In this document: positions 13,786-27,151 of the stretch, piece after piece | How positions within the stretch are numbered: position 1 is the first letter of the stretch | How the letters are laid out: each line of letters starts with the position of its first letter | Source of the DNA: Polyodon spathula | Lineage: Eukaryota; Chordata; Actinopteri; Acipenseriformes; Polyodontidae | Direction of reading: 5' to 3' | Assembly (NCBI RefSeq): GCF_017654505.1 | Contig: NC_054558.1 | Location: 6,734,798 to 6,798,797, forward strand | DNA: 64,000 nt | Notes under the pieces: generated by a model | Database searches by the model: none | What the model was told of the DNA's origin: nothing | The model's input: only the letters and a program-made list of their open reading frames with translations | Made by a program: the position numbers and the translations under genes

Positions 13786-14699
13786 CTGATACAATTTTGT
13801 TCTAATCCGCGCCATAGACGCTGGATAGAAATGGTGTCTTTGTCAACAAACCCAGGGTTAGTTCAAAAGTAAATAACCTAGTTCTGATACACCCATATTG
13901 AGCTGATACCTTAGATGAAGCCAGCAAGGTTACATCATAAAATGTCTTCTGGACATGGTGTGCAGGACATATTCCTCATACCCTTGATATAATGTCTTTT
14001 CTAAGATTCACGTTTTAAAATACCACATGGTAGGGTAATAAATGAAATACAGGTCATTGGGCACTTCATTAGACCTGTGCTTCCACTCACCTGAGTTCCT
14101 TCCCCCTATTTAGGGGAGATTATTAATCCCACTCCTGCTGAGATGGCTCCTATTACACCCCTGCCTCACTGGAATAAGATACAGGAGTGGAAGGGTTATT
14201 ACATGTTTACTGACTGGGATTTGAAATTGCTCTGGGGCAGCTTAAAAGAGCTCTAAAGGGAGACTTGTGACATGAGGGTCCATTAGTTAAAAGATGATGA
14301 TAGCCAGTGCAGCTTTTCTATAAGACTCATGAATCCTATCCCTCGGAGCGAGAGGGAGAGCCACGCAGACTCATTAACCATTTCCACAGCCAGACATTAG
14401 AGGGAATCAGAGACCCTCCGTGGAATTAAAGACATTAACAGACGCTATGGGGAATTATAAACATTGTGGGGGAGCATTGTTTAACATCAATAAAGAAGAA
14501 GGAGAAGAAGCAGAAGAAGAAAGAAATACCACAATGGTGCCTGTGTGAACTCCACTGAGTAGCACTACACAGGCCTTGCACAAAGAGTTGATAGGCATGA
14601 TGACCACATGAAAATGTGACCTTGTTCTCTCCAACACCAGCTTCATGGGGAAAGCAAGTCCCCTTGTGCACCTAGGCGGAAGCAATGTCACAACAAGGT

Positions 14700-15203
14700 T
14701 TATATGTTTTATTTAACCTTTAATTAACCAGTAAAGTCCCATTGAGATTAAACATCTCTTTTTTCAAGGGAGACCTGGTCAACAAGGTGGCATATAATAC
14801 AAAAAAAAACACACACACACAAAAAACCACATACATATTCAAATGAGCACAATCAATACAAAAGTTAATTACATTGCAAGAATCAATTTGGAAGCACCGG
14901 CCAAAACAAAGTCTCAGCTACACAGATATCAATTTTTACTCCTTTAATTAAAGGTATCAAGTTGCAGTTCTTCCTGAAGTTTATTCCATGACAATAGAAC
15001 TGGAACACTGAATGCTTTTTTCAATTCCATACGAACCCCAGAAACTGAAAAACCTAAAATAGTCTGAGATCTAAAATTGTGAGTACTACTAGAGATAATT
15101 AACAATGTATTAAGATCATGTGGAGTTTTGCCAAGGATAAGCTTCTAAACAATTATATACCAGTGTTTCAACCTTCGCAGAGATAAAGAAGTCAGACCAC
15201 TAA

Positions 15204-15244
<41 letters not shown>

Positions 15245-15480
15245 ATCACTGCGACGAACAGAATAACCCAGGTTGGTTATAAATCTCAAAGCAGAATGGT
15301 ACAAAGGATCCCGTATTCTTAAGACAGTGGTCGTAGATACTCTATAAATAATGCCACCATAGTCCAAAAAAATGTACTCAAGAGCAGTTGTTTTCTAAAA
15401 AACAGGAATTTCGGAGAACGGGTTTAGGTCTTTCAATGTCACCCATAGCTCTATAATGCTCAGTCAAGGTGAAACTATGA
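14700..15480 (-). mobile_element. LINE (non-LTR retrotransposon) fragment, reverse-transcriptase end
   Basis: Minus-strand translation, in broken frames, gives LEYIFLDYGGIIYRVS, then LYHSALRFITNLGYSVRR, then SLRRLKHWYIIV, THNFRSQ and PVLLSWNKLQEELQL. This is the familiar C-terminal order of fish LINE ORF2 proteins (DYG, YHSALRF, LRR..HWY, THNTRS, WN.LQ..L). It is followed by a 3' part with TTTAACCTTTAATTAACCAG and GTCCCATTGAGATTAAA, seen in many fish LINE tails. A (TA)n tract and stops break the frame; the copy is dead and truncated. Confidence 0.8.
15206..15236. repeat. (TA)n tract inside the LINE fragment
   Basis: About 15 TA units that interrupt the reverse-transcriptase-derived frame. 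Confidence 0.9.
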
Positions 15481-15707
15481 GAAACAAGTAGACAGATGTT
15501 TCAGCTAGTGCCTTCCTCAAATTAGTTTGTCTTTCAATTTTATACATTTCTTTCCTTCAGCCTTACCACATCCTCTGGGTCCGTCACCTTCATAGTCTAT
15601 AAATATGCATGATCCTAAATCTAGCTGGTGAAGTGCTTAAAGCAGGATGAAGTGCTTAAAGCAGTGTAGAGGAATTCTGTACATACTGTGTTTCCCTTTT
15701 GGGGTAC

Positions 15708-16172
15708 TGTGGCGAAGTGGTTTGCAGTGCGCAGCTATAGATGTGATTCAATGCTTAAACAGATGACAGACAACAAAGTTCACAGTCCAAACAATCCTTT
15801 ATTTGTTTCATCATTCAGTACAAGCCTTTATTTTGTGTTCCCTCATAAGGTTCGAACGTTTGCACAGTGGTGAAATACAATTCAATTCGTGAACAGTTGG
15901 TGCTAGGCCTTAAGCATAGCGACGGCTCCCCTGTCAACCCGGTGTGCTGGCCTTTAGCGACGGCTCCCTGTACGTGTTAACCGTCTAACAAGAACAAACG
16001 AGTACAGTTATATCGACAAAACAAACAAACACTAAACAGTCCTTCAGCGATTCTCTAGGAACCATAACAAAGGAGCAGTTCGCTCGGCCACACCCCTTTC
16101 TGTACCTTCAGCCACGCCCCCTTGGTTAGCGAGTGCAATCGTTTTTCCTCCAATCCGGGAGGGAGATTTACA
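15708..16172 (-). mobile_element. Candidate solo LTR
   Basis: On the minus strand a 465-bp segment begins TGTAAATCTCCC and ends CTTCGCCACA, giving TG...CA ends. Two AATAAAGG signals lie in its second half, as in an LTR with its poly(A) sites. An internal block containing GGGAGCCGTCGCTA occurs twice. I found no matching target-site duplication and no internal gag or pol, so the borders are provisional. Confidence 0.4.
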
Positions 16173-16424
16173 GCCAATATTCATTCTTTTTCTGTCACTT
16201 TTAAACATTGTCATTTTTTTTTAAAAATATTATTAGAATTGTTCTCAAAGCTCTTTACTCCAAATCATAATTAACACTATTTTCTCAGGAAGGAAAGATG
16301 CACCTGATAAAATTACAAAACCAGTAAGAAACAACTTGGGGCATTCAATTTAGTGGATTGGAAATCATTTGGAAATGTTTCTTATTTTTTTTTGTGATTC
16401 TTGAAATTTGAGTTAATAAAACAC

Positions 16425-16560
16425 AGTGAAAGCATAGTAAAGCATGGTAAAGAATAGGAAGGTGTGGTAAAGCATATTAATTAACACGGCAAACCAGGGT
16501 AAACTATGGTAAATGCATAGTATAACCATGGGAAAAGCATGGGAAAACTGAAAAAATATT
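16425..16560. repeat. Dispersed AAAGCATGGTA-type repeat, copy 1
   Basis: AT-rich repeat built from drifting units such as AAAGCATGGTA. It ends AACCATGGGAAAAGC, shared with the copy at 54.8 kb inside nfasc. Confidence 0.6.
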
Positions 16561-19500
16561 GTGCACAGATATTGTGGTAAATTTGTATAAGGGATGATGG
16601 TTTGGAGTAAATATATCGGAGAATTCAATCCTAAATGTCATGTTTGAGTAACAATAGCCAGGGCAGGAATTGAAGTTTGAGTAATGAAAATGGGCTATGA
16701 TTACAGTCCCTATAACGAAACTGGCTACATTTTTATGAACAGGGTCCTATATCTGAACATATACAGTATCAAGGAAAAGCAAAGAAGGAACTTTTTGCTG
16801 TTAAATAAATCATAGCTAGTAGAGTCTTGCATTATTGATTTACAGTGTGGTAATCCACTTACTAAGAGCTGAAACCTGATTAGGGACAAATAAAAAATGC
16901 ATTCCAATATTAAGGATGAAAAAAGCCTCATGCATAGCAAAGAAAATGAAATGGAATGGACAGAACTAATAAAAGGTTTCAGCTCACTTGGAGGGGGGGG
17001 GGTACAAAAGTTATACTTTTCTTACCCGTGTATCATTGATTTCCAGTTTTTATATTCCAGTTTCTGTTTTTCATTGCATCCTTTCAACTTTTTTTTTTTG
17101 TTTAAGTTTGAGCTCACTATGGTTCATCGCAATCTGTTTTCTACAGAAGACCATTAAAACATGTCTCTAGGTATTTCCGTATGTGTGATCTTGACATCTA
17201 TGTGATCGAATCATCGATTAATCACACCCGTTTGCTAGTGATATGAAATTGCATTGAAAGACACTTTTAAAAATCACTTTTACTGATCTGACATTTTCTA
17301 TTGAGCTGGACTGCCCGTTTGTGCTTTCTTCAGCCAAATGCCATGAAACATACATCAAGCATCTGTATTAGTGTAAATTACCAGCTGCACTACAGCGTGG
17401 AATACTGCACTTAACAGATCTGTTTTTGGTATTCGGTAAGCTTTCAAATTTCAGACTAACAAAGGTAGGTGCTATTTTCTTTTAGTTAGCTGAAGACAAA
17501 GTAGAAATTAGTGTTGATTTCAGATACTGTTTGAAAGATATGTTGAATAAAAACAAAAATCAGTTTACTTGCAACAAGAGATATTGTGAAATATTGGGTA
17601 CACCTTCCAGTTGACCTATTGTCAAGGTCTTCAGAAGTACCCTCTGCCATTTTTCAAGATTTCTTTTTTCGTGCACCGGGTTTTGATACTGCCCTCAGGT
17701 AGACAAGAATAATCGATCAACTATTTTTTAAGCAAACAAAGCCCACAGGTGTGGTTAACGGATTCACCATCTGTGGGATCAGTCAGTGCTATGGAACAAA
17801 TGCTGCTTGGAAACAAAGGGAATGTGAGTTTATCTTCAAACTAGGAACTGTGGAACCTCTTGGAATGAACATTCTATTCTGACATAATCATGACGTCATT
17901 CACAGAATTCTTGAAAAATAGCATGTTTACTGAACTTGTGTATTGAACTTTGTGCAGTCTTTCCTCTTCAGCTAAAGGCACAGTTCCTGTAGATTTCCAG
18001 GATTGCAGTTATTGAATGGAGCACTAAGTGTCCTTTCTTTGGAGCAAACTTGTACCCAAATCTGTCAATTTACACCAGGGATTCTCTTTGATCCCCTGGC
18101 TCCCAGTCCTCAGCTCTAACTGTTATGCCACACTGCTTTCAACAATCCTTAGCTAAAAATCAAGCTAGCTCTAGCTCTTTACCTGAAAATTAAAAGCGTG
18201 ATTATTTACAAAGAAAACAAGCGAAAGAAAGACCGACCCCAATGGGTGAGGTTCGAAGAGCTATATAACTATTTATTTTATTTTTAAAAATTATTTTATT
18301 AGAATTAACACAGAATAAAAAATACAAAATGAGATTAAACCCCCCAATGCGAGGTATGTGCAGTTATGTTACATAACATGGTTGACGTTGTTCAAAACAC
18401 AACTGCCTGGGTACATGTAGCTGCATATGTGGTTATTATTAGGCGTGGCATTAATAATATATTGGCACTATTATTTTTTTGCACAAGAAACACACGATTT
18501 CTTCAAGATGCTCCTGGTTTATTTAAAAAAACAAAAACAAAAAAAATAAATAAAAACACACACACACAAGAAAAGCTTTTTGAATCTTGCTTAGGTCAAC
18601 CAAAACCAGAGCAAGAATCGTTGCATTAGGAATTATGAAATAATTGAACAAGAAAAAAAAAAAAAAAGTTTAAAATGACCAGCAAGGGAAGGAGAATAAA
18701 AGAAACAGACAGTTGGCGATCAAGAGCATTTCTTATTGTTCTGGCAGAACTTTACCAGGTGAGCTACATTAACATCTCCCTAAACCCTGCAAACATAAAT
18801 ACTGGACCAGCAAAAAACATCCTCACTGCTTGACACACAGCACACACCAAGACTAGACCAGTGTCTTTTTGATGCTTCCTGCTCTGCTAATGAACAGCGG
18901 CTGGATCAAAGTGCAGTCTGGCATAGTAAGCATCTGATGTGCACACCAGTCATGCAAAATCTGCTGAAGCCAAGTTTGTGTGATTGAAGCCCTGCCCAGC
19001 ATGTAAACGGTGGCCACTTGAAAACACCAGTGCATGAGCAACTTACAGGCTTTGCTGTCCTCTTCGAATCCTGCTGTGAATGAAGATCTCGCCATGACCA
19101 AGAACAATATACACTCTAAAGTAACAGGTTCCAAGGTACATGCAATGGAACAGCACACAGATAACATCCAGACAGCCCAGAAACGATTCTTAGGGTTAGG
19201 TACTGTAGTTTATTTGGAATGAATTCCAACAGACTGTCGCTGGAATGAAACAGTTAATGAAAACTTGAAGTTTGTTTTTTGACTGCTTGCGAAACCAACT
19301 GGATGGCACCGAATCTAAACAAGGAAACCCACAAGTGCACACCTCTCTCCCCGCGAAGTAACCAGAGCCAAACGCTTCTCCACGTTCTCTCGTCGAAGAG
19401 AGCTGGATCAAATCGAACTGCTCTGTACGTCAACAGACTGAACACCTGGCCAGGGATTAAATCACAGCGATTCACTTTAATACAGGGTTGTCAAAATAAC

Positions 19501-22089
19501 ACATGAAAGCAAACAACTGGGAGAATGATAACTGATAACTTTCACATTTTTGGCATTGTACGCAGTGTTAGCGTGAAACCAGTACACACGGTTATTCTAG
19601 TTTTGGTTATCTAGTAGGGATGCTCATAATTATAATGGGACCCCAGGGCTTGGTCTCTTCTAACCTGCACGAGTGTTGCAGGACTCTTGATTTAATTGAG
19701 GGTTAAGGCTCCTTTAGTACGCGTTGAGTAAAGGCAAAACTGTCACAGGATCAATCTTGGATTACATGTTTCATAATCCAGTTGCCCAGGGTTCAAATGA
19801 AATTTAAAAAAACATATACATATATTTTATTGCTGTGCTGTAAGGGTGCCGAGAATTCTTGAAGAATTTTTTGAGCAAAATCCACGAGCGTAGGGGTTTT
19901 TTTTTTTTTGGGAGGGAGGGTGGGGTTTGGTTTTTTTTTTTTTTTGGGGGGGTGGGGGGAACCTGAAAGAAATTTTTTTTGCAAGCAATCCAACTGAGCT
20001 GCTCAAACCCACTACCTGCCACACTGCAGCACACTCAAACAGTTATTTTAACGATGTACAGCACATGTAAAGTGGCCCTTTCCCTTTTCTAAATGTCAGG
20101 CTGTTGGGTTGCACATCCTACTCTAGGATGTTCTATCTATTTAATTTTAATTTTAATGGATCTACTTCAAAGTATACTGAAGTTCAAGAATAAAATACAA
20201 ATTGGGTACATTTATTTCAAAATTTTTAAATGGAAATAACATCTAGTCTAGACAATGCAATCAAAGCATTAGCACTCATCAAGTTAAAGATTCAATTCCT
20301 CTGCAGACCGGAACACTCTTAAAGAAAATCAAACCTGTGCACCTAAATACAAATAAGATTACAAAACACAACATGTTTCTCCAAGACCTGTTGGGACATA
20401 AACCCAGGGTGTACACAGGCTTACAATCAATAGCTGGCATTCACAGAGACTTGAATGCTAGATCATTGTTGAAAGTGGAAGCTAAGCGGCCAAGGGCATT
20501 TAACAAAATGTATCACAATAAGGTGACTGAAACTAATCTGTGGTCACTAAGAAAGTTCATCAGTTCAGTGTATAGCACCTAATGGGATCTGGAACTTGAA
20601 ATCCTTTTGGCGGGGTGATCCATGCAATTTGTTTTTACAAAAATCATAACCTTGATGTTAATTAGAGTCAGAATAAGGTTATGATTATATCTTTAATGAG
20701 TTTGAAGTGTATTGTGAATAAAAACAAGACATTATGCAGGCATCAAAAGCATGACAATGGTACTTGTCAATCAAAAAGTCAGGGGAAACCTTTGCATGCA
20801 ATATAGGTAGCTTACAGCACATTGTAGACCACATTAACATGGTTTGTAGGGAAATATTACTTGGTGATGTTCCAATACAGGAAACAAACAGCAGAGAATC
20901 TTCTTTGTGAAGTGCATTTGTTACTGCTGCAGTGCCCTATGGGTGTGTATGCTTTTAATATATCACACGGTTTAGATATGAGAGGGTGAAACCATTGGCT
21001 CGAATTGCTTAATGACATCACCTCTGTGTAACTTGAATCCCTGATTTGAAAAAAGACGTTGTGGCTTTTTTGGTTTTCAGTGGTAGAAATGGATGGGAAG
21101 GCTTAATGGTTTCCAGAGGGGATATCCGATGTACTCCAGGCATGAATGAGGCTGGCCCCTGTGATGGCTGTTATAGTACTTGTTAATATTTACAGATCCC
21201 TCAGGGCATGGGGGAGAGTATATTCAGTGCATTTAAATAATAGATGAGTTCAGATTCCCCACTGTATGTATATTGATTTCTGATTGACTCGAGTTTACAT
21301 TTTTAATACACTTTTTAATGTACCGTATGCTCCCCCCCACCCCCCTTTATAACCCCCCTGCATTAGGGAGACCAAACTCAACGAATGCAAATCACCACAG
21401 AGTTATATTAAAATAGGCTGATTTACATTGGGTCAGCTTACCAAGAACAAAAATCTGTCAGTGCTAAAAATAATCAAACACATTAAAATAAACTAACTTG
21501 CACTTTGCAGTAGCTCTGGGTTTCTTACAGGATTAAGGGAGGAAAGCAGAGCCCTAATTCCTTCAAAAACGAACAAACAGAAATGTAACATAAACTCGTA
21601 TTATTAACACAATGGAGCCATGGCTTTTAAAATGTTCAACACCCATCTCAGTTTCACTGGCAGAATCACTTATGTTACACAACAGAAAAGGCTTTCGCTG
21701 TTAACAAGATCCTGTTTAAGAGCTTGCTTCTAGAGTAATTAGTGTCCCGTACATACATAGATACATTTATATATATATATTAATAATCTGTTTTTGTGTC
21801 AAAGATATATAGAAATAAACATTCCTAACTCCGTCCATAGTAGCGGCATCCAACTATAACGTATGATTTAAGCAAAATAACATTTATCAAATAATACATA
21901 CAATATAATTCCCAACAGGTTAAATAAAGATATGTCATAATTCACATGTTAAATAATAACAACAAATATAGTAAGAATAATCATAATAAGTATAATAACA
22001 ATAGATATTTAATTAAGACATTAGGTTATGTTATTTAAAAGAGAAAACCTTTTTTTTAGGGTGTGCCACCACGTTATGCAATAAACCCG

Positions 22090-22090
22090 G

Positions 22091-22132
<42 letters not shown>

Positions 22133-22156
22133 TATATATATATATATATATATAAT
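22090..22156. repeat. (TA)n microsatellite
   Basis: Long AT dinucleotide tract with a central CA interruption near 22132. Confidence 0.95.
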
Positions 22157-22851
22157 TTATTGATAATTAAGCATTTGTCAGAAACTGCTCGAAGATAAAC
22201 AGTTTTCTTTGAAGGAAACCCAGTTTGGGCAATTTGAAGACTAATTGACAAAGTGTTCACCTATAAAAATATGAATGGCTGAAGTCCACCAGGGTTAAGG
22301 TCAGTTCCTGTTTTTCAGTTCCAATTCCTTTTTAAAATCAATTCCCTTCTAATCAATTCCAACAAGACATTGATCAAAATTGCAATGAGCCGCGTTCTGT
22401 TAAAATGATCTGCTCACAGTGGCAACAAATTACGTTAACGGAAGTCACTGTTAGTCAATTGGCTTCAAATGAAAGCCATTGAGCAATCACAAACAATTAT
22501 GTGTGTCTCTAAAATAACAAGTCCAGTTCCAAATCCTTCAAAGGAATTGGGACTGGGAATTGATTTTAAAAACTACAGCTCTAACTACAGGCCCACTCTG
22601 CCTCCCAGTTCTTCAGCTCTAAGCACATAGTCAGAAAACACCCCAGTCCCTCAGCTCTACCCTTTTGTTAATCCACGTGTAAATACACAGGAATGGCACA
22701 CCCCTATTTTGTTTCAATGCATGAAATGAACAACAAAAAAACAATAATAATCCAAAACAACTGAATGAACATCAGCATCTTTTACATATTTCACAAACTC
22801 AAATAGTCCTCAAAATACAGTGTCCTCCATTCCTTCCACTCAGCCGGCAAC

Positions 22852-22880
22852 GGGGGGGGGGGGGGGGGGGAAAAAAAAAA
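22852..22880. repeat. Poly-G followed by poly-A
   Basis: About 19 G then about 10 A within the likely 3' UTR of nfasc. Confidence 0.85.
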
Positions 22881-23008
22881 CTCCTCTTTTATCCGAGACG
22901 TGAGTTGAAATATCATGCTCCTTGGATCTTCATTTTATGTTCTGGGTTTCATTAACGGCCAACATAAATAAACCCCTCGCCACTTAAACCTTAAAACACC
23001 TTCTGCCA

Positions 23009-23070
23009 TGCACACGCACACGCACACGCACACGCACACGCACACGCACACGCACGCACATGCACACACG
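23009..23070. repeat. (CACACG)n / CA microsatellite
   Basis: CA repeat with regular CG interruptions, in the likely nfasc 3' UTR region. Confidence 0.9.
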
Positions 23071-24720
23071 CACACCCACAAGCACAGCAGTCCAGGGCCA
23101 CTCAAACAAAGGTTTGCCAAGGCTGCATATAAATTACTAGATCAAGCGGTGTACCATTTTTTACAGAATAATGACAACAGGAGATTATTCATTTTACAGG
23201 GTCCAGTGAACGTGCAGGGGGACACAGAGGTCAAAGGGGTTTCGGTCTTAGCAGAAAGAAAAAGGCAAAAAGAAAGACTGGGTCCCGTTGGGAACCAGGG
23301 TTGATGTCAATATCCAAGCTGCTTGGTTGACTGCATCAGCTGTTAAAAGAGATGGCTAGGGGCTGGCTGTGTCGACTTCTGCCTCGCTGTCTTTGCGGCT
23401 CTCTCCTGATGACCTCTGCTTTAAATCCTTTCCCTTTTTTTTGGTCTCTCATCGTTTAAAGAGTTTTTTTCTCTTGACACGTCACAGGCATTTTCGTTTG
23501 GCAGTTTTAGTGTGTGTTTCGAGCGTTTACTGTGGTATTCTTTGCTATTTCTCTGGGAGTAAGATACACAGGGTGATGGTGGTGGGGAGAGGAGAGGAAG
23601 TGGGTCTGTCACATCTTCCCCCTCGGTTCAGTCAGTGGTGGGTGAGCCACTGCTTCTTGCTCCAGTGAGGCCGATCCGTGTCGCCCCATTGGTTTTTGAT
23701 GCAGGGAGTCGCTGGAGCAGGGATGGGTGAGCTGGAGCAGGGGTGGGGTTGCTCTGGATACAATAAAAATAATCAGAAATGAAACAAAGGAGCAGGATTT
23801 TAAAACTGACCATGTGGGCAGCCTTCTCTTTGAGAGAACACCAAGCTTCTGCTCTCCAGTCATTGCAAAAATACCACCCAACCAGGGGTATTCTAGTTCG
23901 GGTTTTCCTTCCAGCTGGGTCCTCCATGCTGTTTTTGAACTGGTTTTCCATTGCACAATAAAGGCTACATGTTCTATAACAAGTCTACTTTGCAAAGTAA
24001 ATTGCTTTTTTCCCTCCCATCATTTTTTTTTTTACGTTTATCATTCTGTGGGATGTTTTTCTAGCTGGCTATAGTTTCCGGTGCCTTGTCTTTGATTTTC
24101 CCATTACAGAAAGTCACATGACTCTGAAATCTTTTAACTGCGCAGATCCCACCTGTAGTATACTACATTATACAGCAGGCAGAGCCACATAAATAGAAGG
24201 TCAGATAACTTTGCATTAATCACTTTATACACACCAGACAACAAGACAAAAATTTACGCACTATTGATATCAATATGATAAAATCATCAGAACTGCTCTT
24301 GTATCTGACGGGTGCAGCTGTGCAATGGAAATGGCACGTCAATAAGCTTATATATGTATGTACAGGCCTGATTGGGACAAAGACCTGGAGCAGGATTCTC
24401 TTTCTGAAGAACCCTATCACCATGTCTCCTCTCACTCTCATCGCTGACCTACTTGGACTTCCTTTGCACTCTCCCACTTCTGCCTGTACTAAGGTTTAGA
24501 GTAGTAGGGTTAGGAAACTGGTCCCACTGTGGCTCCAACTTGGATCTTTCCTGCTGTAACTGTAGACCGGCTGGATCCAAGATGGTGAACACTGGGTGCA
24601 GTTTCCTGACCTGCTCCTATTCTTCGAACAGTGGTGTATGCCTGCGTGGTGTTCTTGGTTCTTGGTGTCTTTGTGTCAGTCAGCAGCACTCTCCCCCCTC
24701 CCCCACCCCCCATGGCAGGG

Positions 24721-24952
24721 TTACGCCAGCGAGTAGATGGCATTGACAGGAGACGTGGCCTCGGAGCTCTCGTTGCCCTCAGTTTCCTCCTTGTCCTTCT
24801 TGACGGTGTACTGGCCGATGAAGGAGCCGTCCTCATTGAACTGGCCATCCCCCCCTTCTCCGTAGTCCACCAGGCTGTCATCACTCTCCTGCTGTTTGAT
24901 AGTCCCTTCCAGAGAGGTCTGGCTGCCCTGCAGGGGCTTGTTATCCTCATCG
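24721..24952 (-). CDS. nfasc: nfasc exon 30: ankyrin-binding tail and stop
   Basis: The exon opens after CAAAG, preceded by 30 consecutive C. It reads [20 protein letters not shown], then [20 protein letters not shown] and [20 protein letters not shown], ending [10 protein letters not shown] with TAA at 24723-24721. FIGQY is the ankyrin-binding motif of the family, whose tyrosine controls binding when phosphorylated. The last residues form a PDZ-type C-terminus. This tail is nearly identical to mammalian neurofascin. Confidence 0.98.
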
Positions 24953-24954
24953 CT

Positions 24955-24988
<34 letters not shown>

Positions 24989-27089
24989 ACAGAGACGTCA
25001 TTAAAATTACAAAACAAATTGCAGCGAAGCAACCGAGAAATTCCAGTCGGCTGGCACAACCCTTACAGAAATGATTGTACTGTATAACAGCATATTGGAC
25101 ACAGTGGAGTATATTCAATCGATCTAGATCGTCATTTAAAATCAAGCAAGCAGGGACCCCTTTGCGTTTAATGTTCTGTTAAACACAAAAAACACCTTTG
25201 TAAATTGTATATTGCTGTTTAGGTCAATTGAATGGTAACTGCAATCTGTCTAAATTGCTTATGCAGTATTAATTTTTTTGTACACCATGTAATGCGTAAG
25301 AATAGGCATTATTATAATGCAGTTTGTTGAAATACAGTATTGCACTTAGAAATCCTCAGCATATTAAGCATCTGCCCTGGCTATCAAACTGTGGCATATA
25401 AATATCCTACCTTATCTAGCTTTAAACAGAATTGCTAGCAATTGAATAATATTCTGTGGTTTCTAGCAGTTTCTGACAACTGCTATGCTGACTGGAGCAT
25501 GAAACCCTAACAAATTGTTTTTAATGTACATCAGTCCACGGGCATTGGATCCAATTCCTGCATACCCATACACAATGCAAAATACCAAATGTCTACAATT
25601 GGTAAGAAAATCCCATGCATTTAACTGAAACACTTTTTCAACATCTGTTTAACAAAAGGAACCAACAAATCCCATACCGATTAATTTGTCAGTGCAGTGC
25701 AAAAACGCGGGTTAGAGTCTAGTTAATATCTATCTGCTGGCGCAAAGAGCAGAGATTTTAGTTCAAGCTGTGGCATTCCTCCTCGGCAATCAATGTGCAT
25801 GTCCTTGTGAACAAGAGCTGTTGAGCCAAACGCTCCCATTCCAATTTCAAAAGCCGTGGGAACACAGGAAAACACAACGGAGATTGTTATTAGGTTAACT
25901 GTTCGGAGTCAAGTTTTCAGAAAAAGTGATTTTGGTTTTCAGAAAACATGAACTCGTGCCAACGCACTGAATGAGTCTCCAACATGCCACATGCAAGGGG
26001 TTACAAATGTGAACCGTGAAACACAAGTGACTTCAGGCAGAAACGAAGACACAAGAGAGAGCCACAACAAGCAACAACCCCCCCCCCCCCCCATCTCTCC
26101 ATTAGCCAGAAACACATGAATTAGCAGCACCACATATTCATATCAATGAAACGTTAAATAAATACAATTAGGGGTTTTAATCATGAAACTTTCTTTTAAT
26201 CCATTAATTCGAACATGGGACTGGTTTATTAATCCGTTAGTTAGATATTGTATACATACCGTTTAATATACGGAAGTGTGGTAACACGGTTTAACCTAAA
26301 ACATGCAGTAAAATAATAACAAACAAATAATCACAACAGCTTTCAGTAAACGCCCTCTTGCTTTGCCCTCCCCCTTGAATAAGATGTTTACTGAAGAATT
26401 GTGAGTGTGTATCATTTTATCATTAATTAAAAAAACGGTCAATCAGCATTTCTCAAAAACACGCTAACCTGTGCGATTAATTAATTAACTGATTTAGATT
26501 TCTATTTCAATCTTCTAATAGAGATTAAAACCCCTGAATAAAATAAACAGTAAAAAATACAGGGTTCTGTAGCTGTGGGTTAGGTCCAGGGCTGTTACAC
26601 ACTCCATACCTTTCAAGAGACCTTCAATGGTCCAAGGAGAAAATAAAAGAGCACAACGACAAAGGGATAGGAAGAGAAAGAGAGAAAACGAGGATAGAAA
26701 AGGAAAGAGTGAGGAATCCAGGATGATTGGTAAAACCTTTTGTGACATTAATTACCCTCGCAGCACGTGTGCAAATACACAGTGATTAATGTCGCAGTAA
26801 ATAAAGGGTTATGGACAACTTTTTTTATGTCACCCGTATGAGGAGGAGTATTGTAGTATTGTTCAGCGCCTGCCAAAAATACTACAACAGAGACTGGAAA
26901 TGACTTATTACACAAGGCAATTTTTATTTCATGTTCCATTTTTCACAGTAGTGATTTGATGATAAGTTTGCAGGGAATAAACATCACCTCATACAGTATG
27001 CGTACCATAGGATTTCAGATGATACTATACTGTCAGAACATCTATCCAGCATTACTGTAATTCTCTGTATAAGTACAGTCTCTGTATAA

Positions 27090-27151
<62 letters not shown>

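Larger units (their letters stand above)
18300..24720 (-). other. nfasc: nfasc 3' UTR, end not determined
   Basis: The 3' UTR starts right after the stop codon. No coding exon is recognisable from here to cntn2. AATAAA signals on the minus strand occur near 22157, 20209, 19824 and 18270, so the end cannot be fixed from sequence. The mammalian 3' UTR is several kb, and a similar length would end around 18-19 kb. The left border given is a rough guess. Confidence 0.3.

Noticed and set aside
24631..25074. Plus-strand frame of 147 codons overlapping the last nfasc exon
   Set aside because: It is the complement of exon 30 plus the poly-G run (poly-Gly); the minus strand carries the conserved protein.
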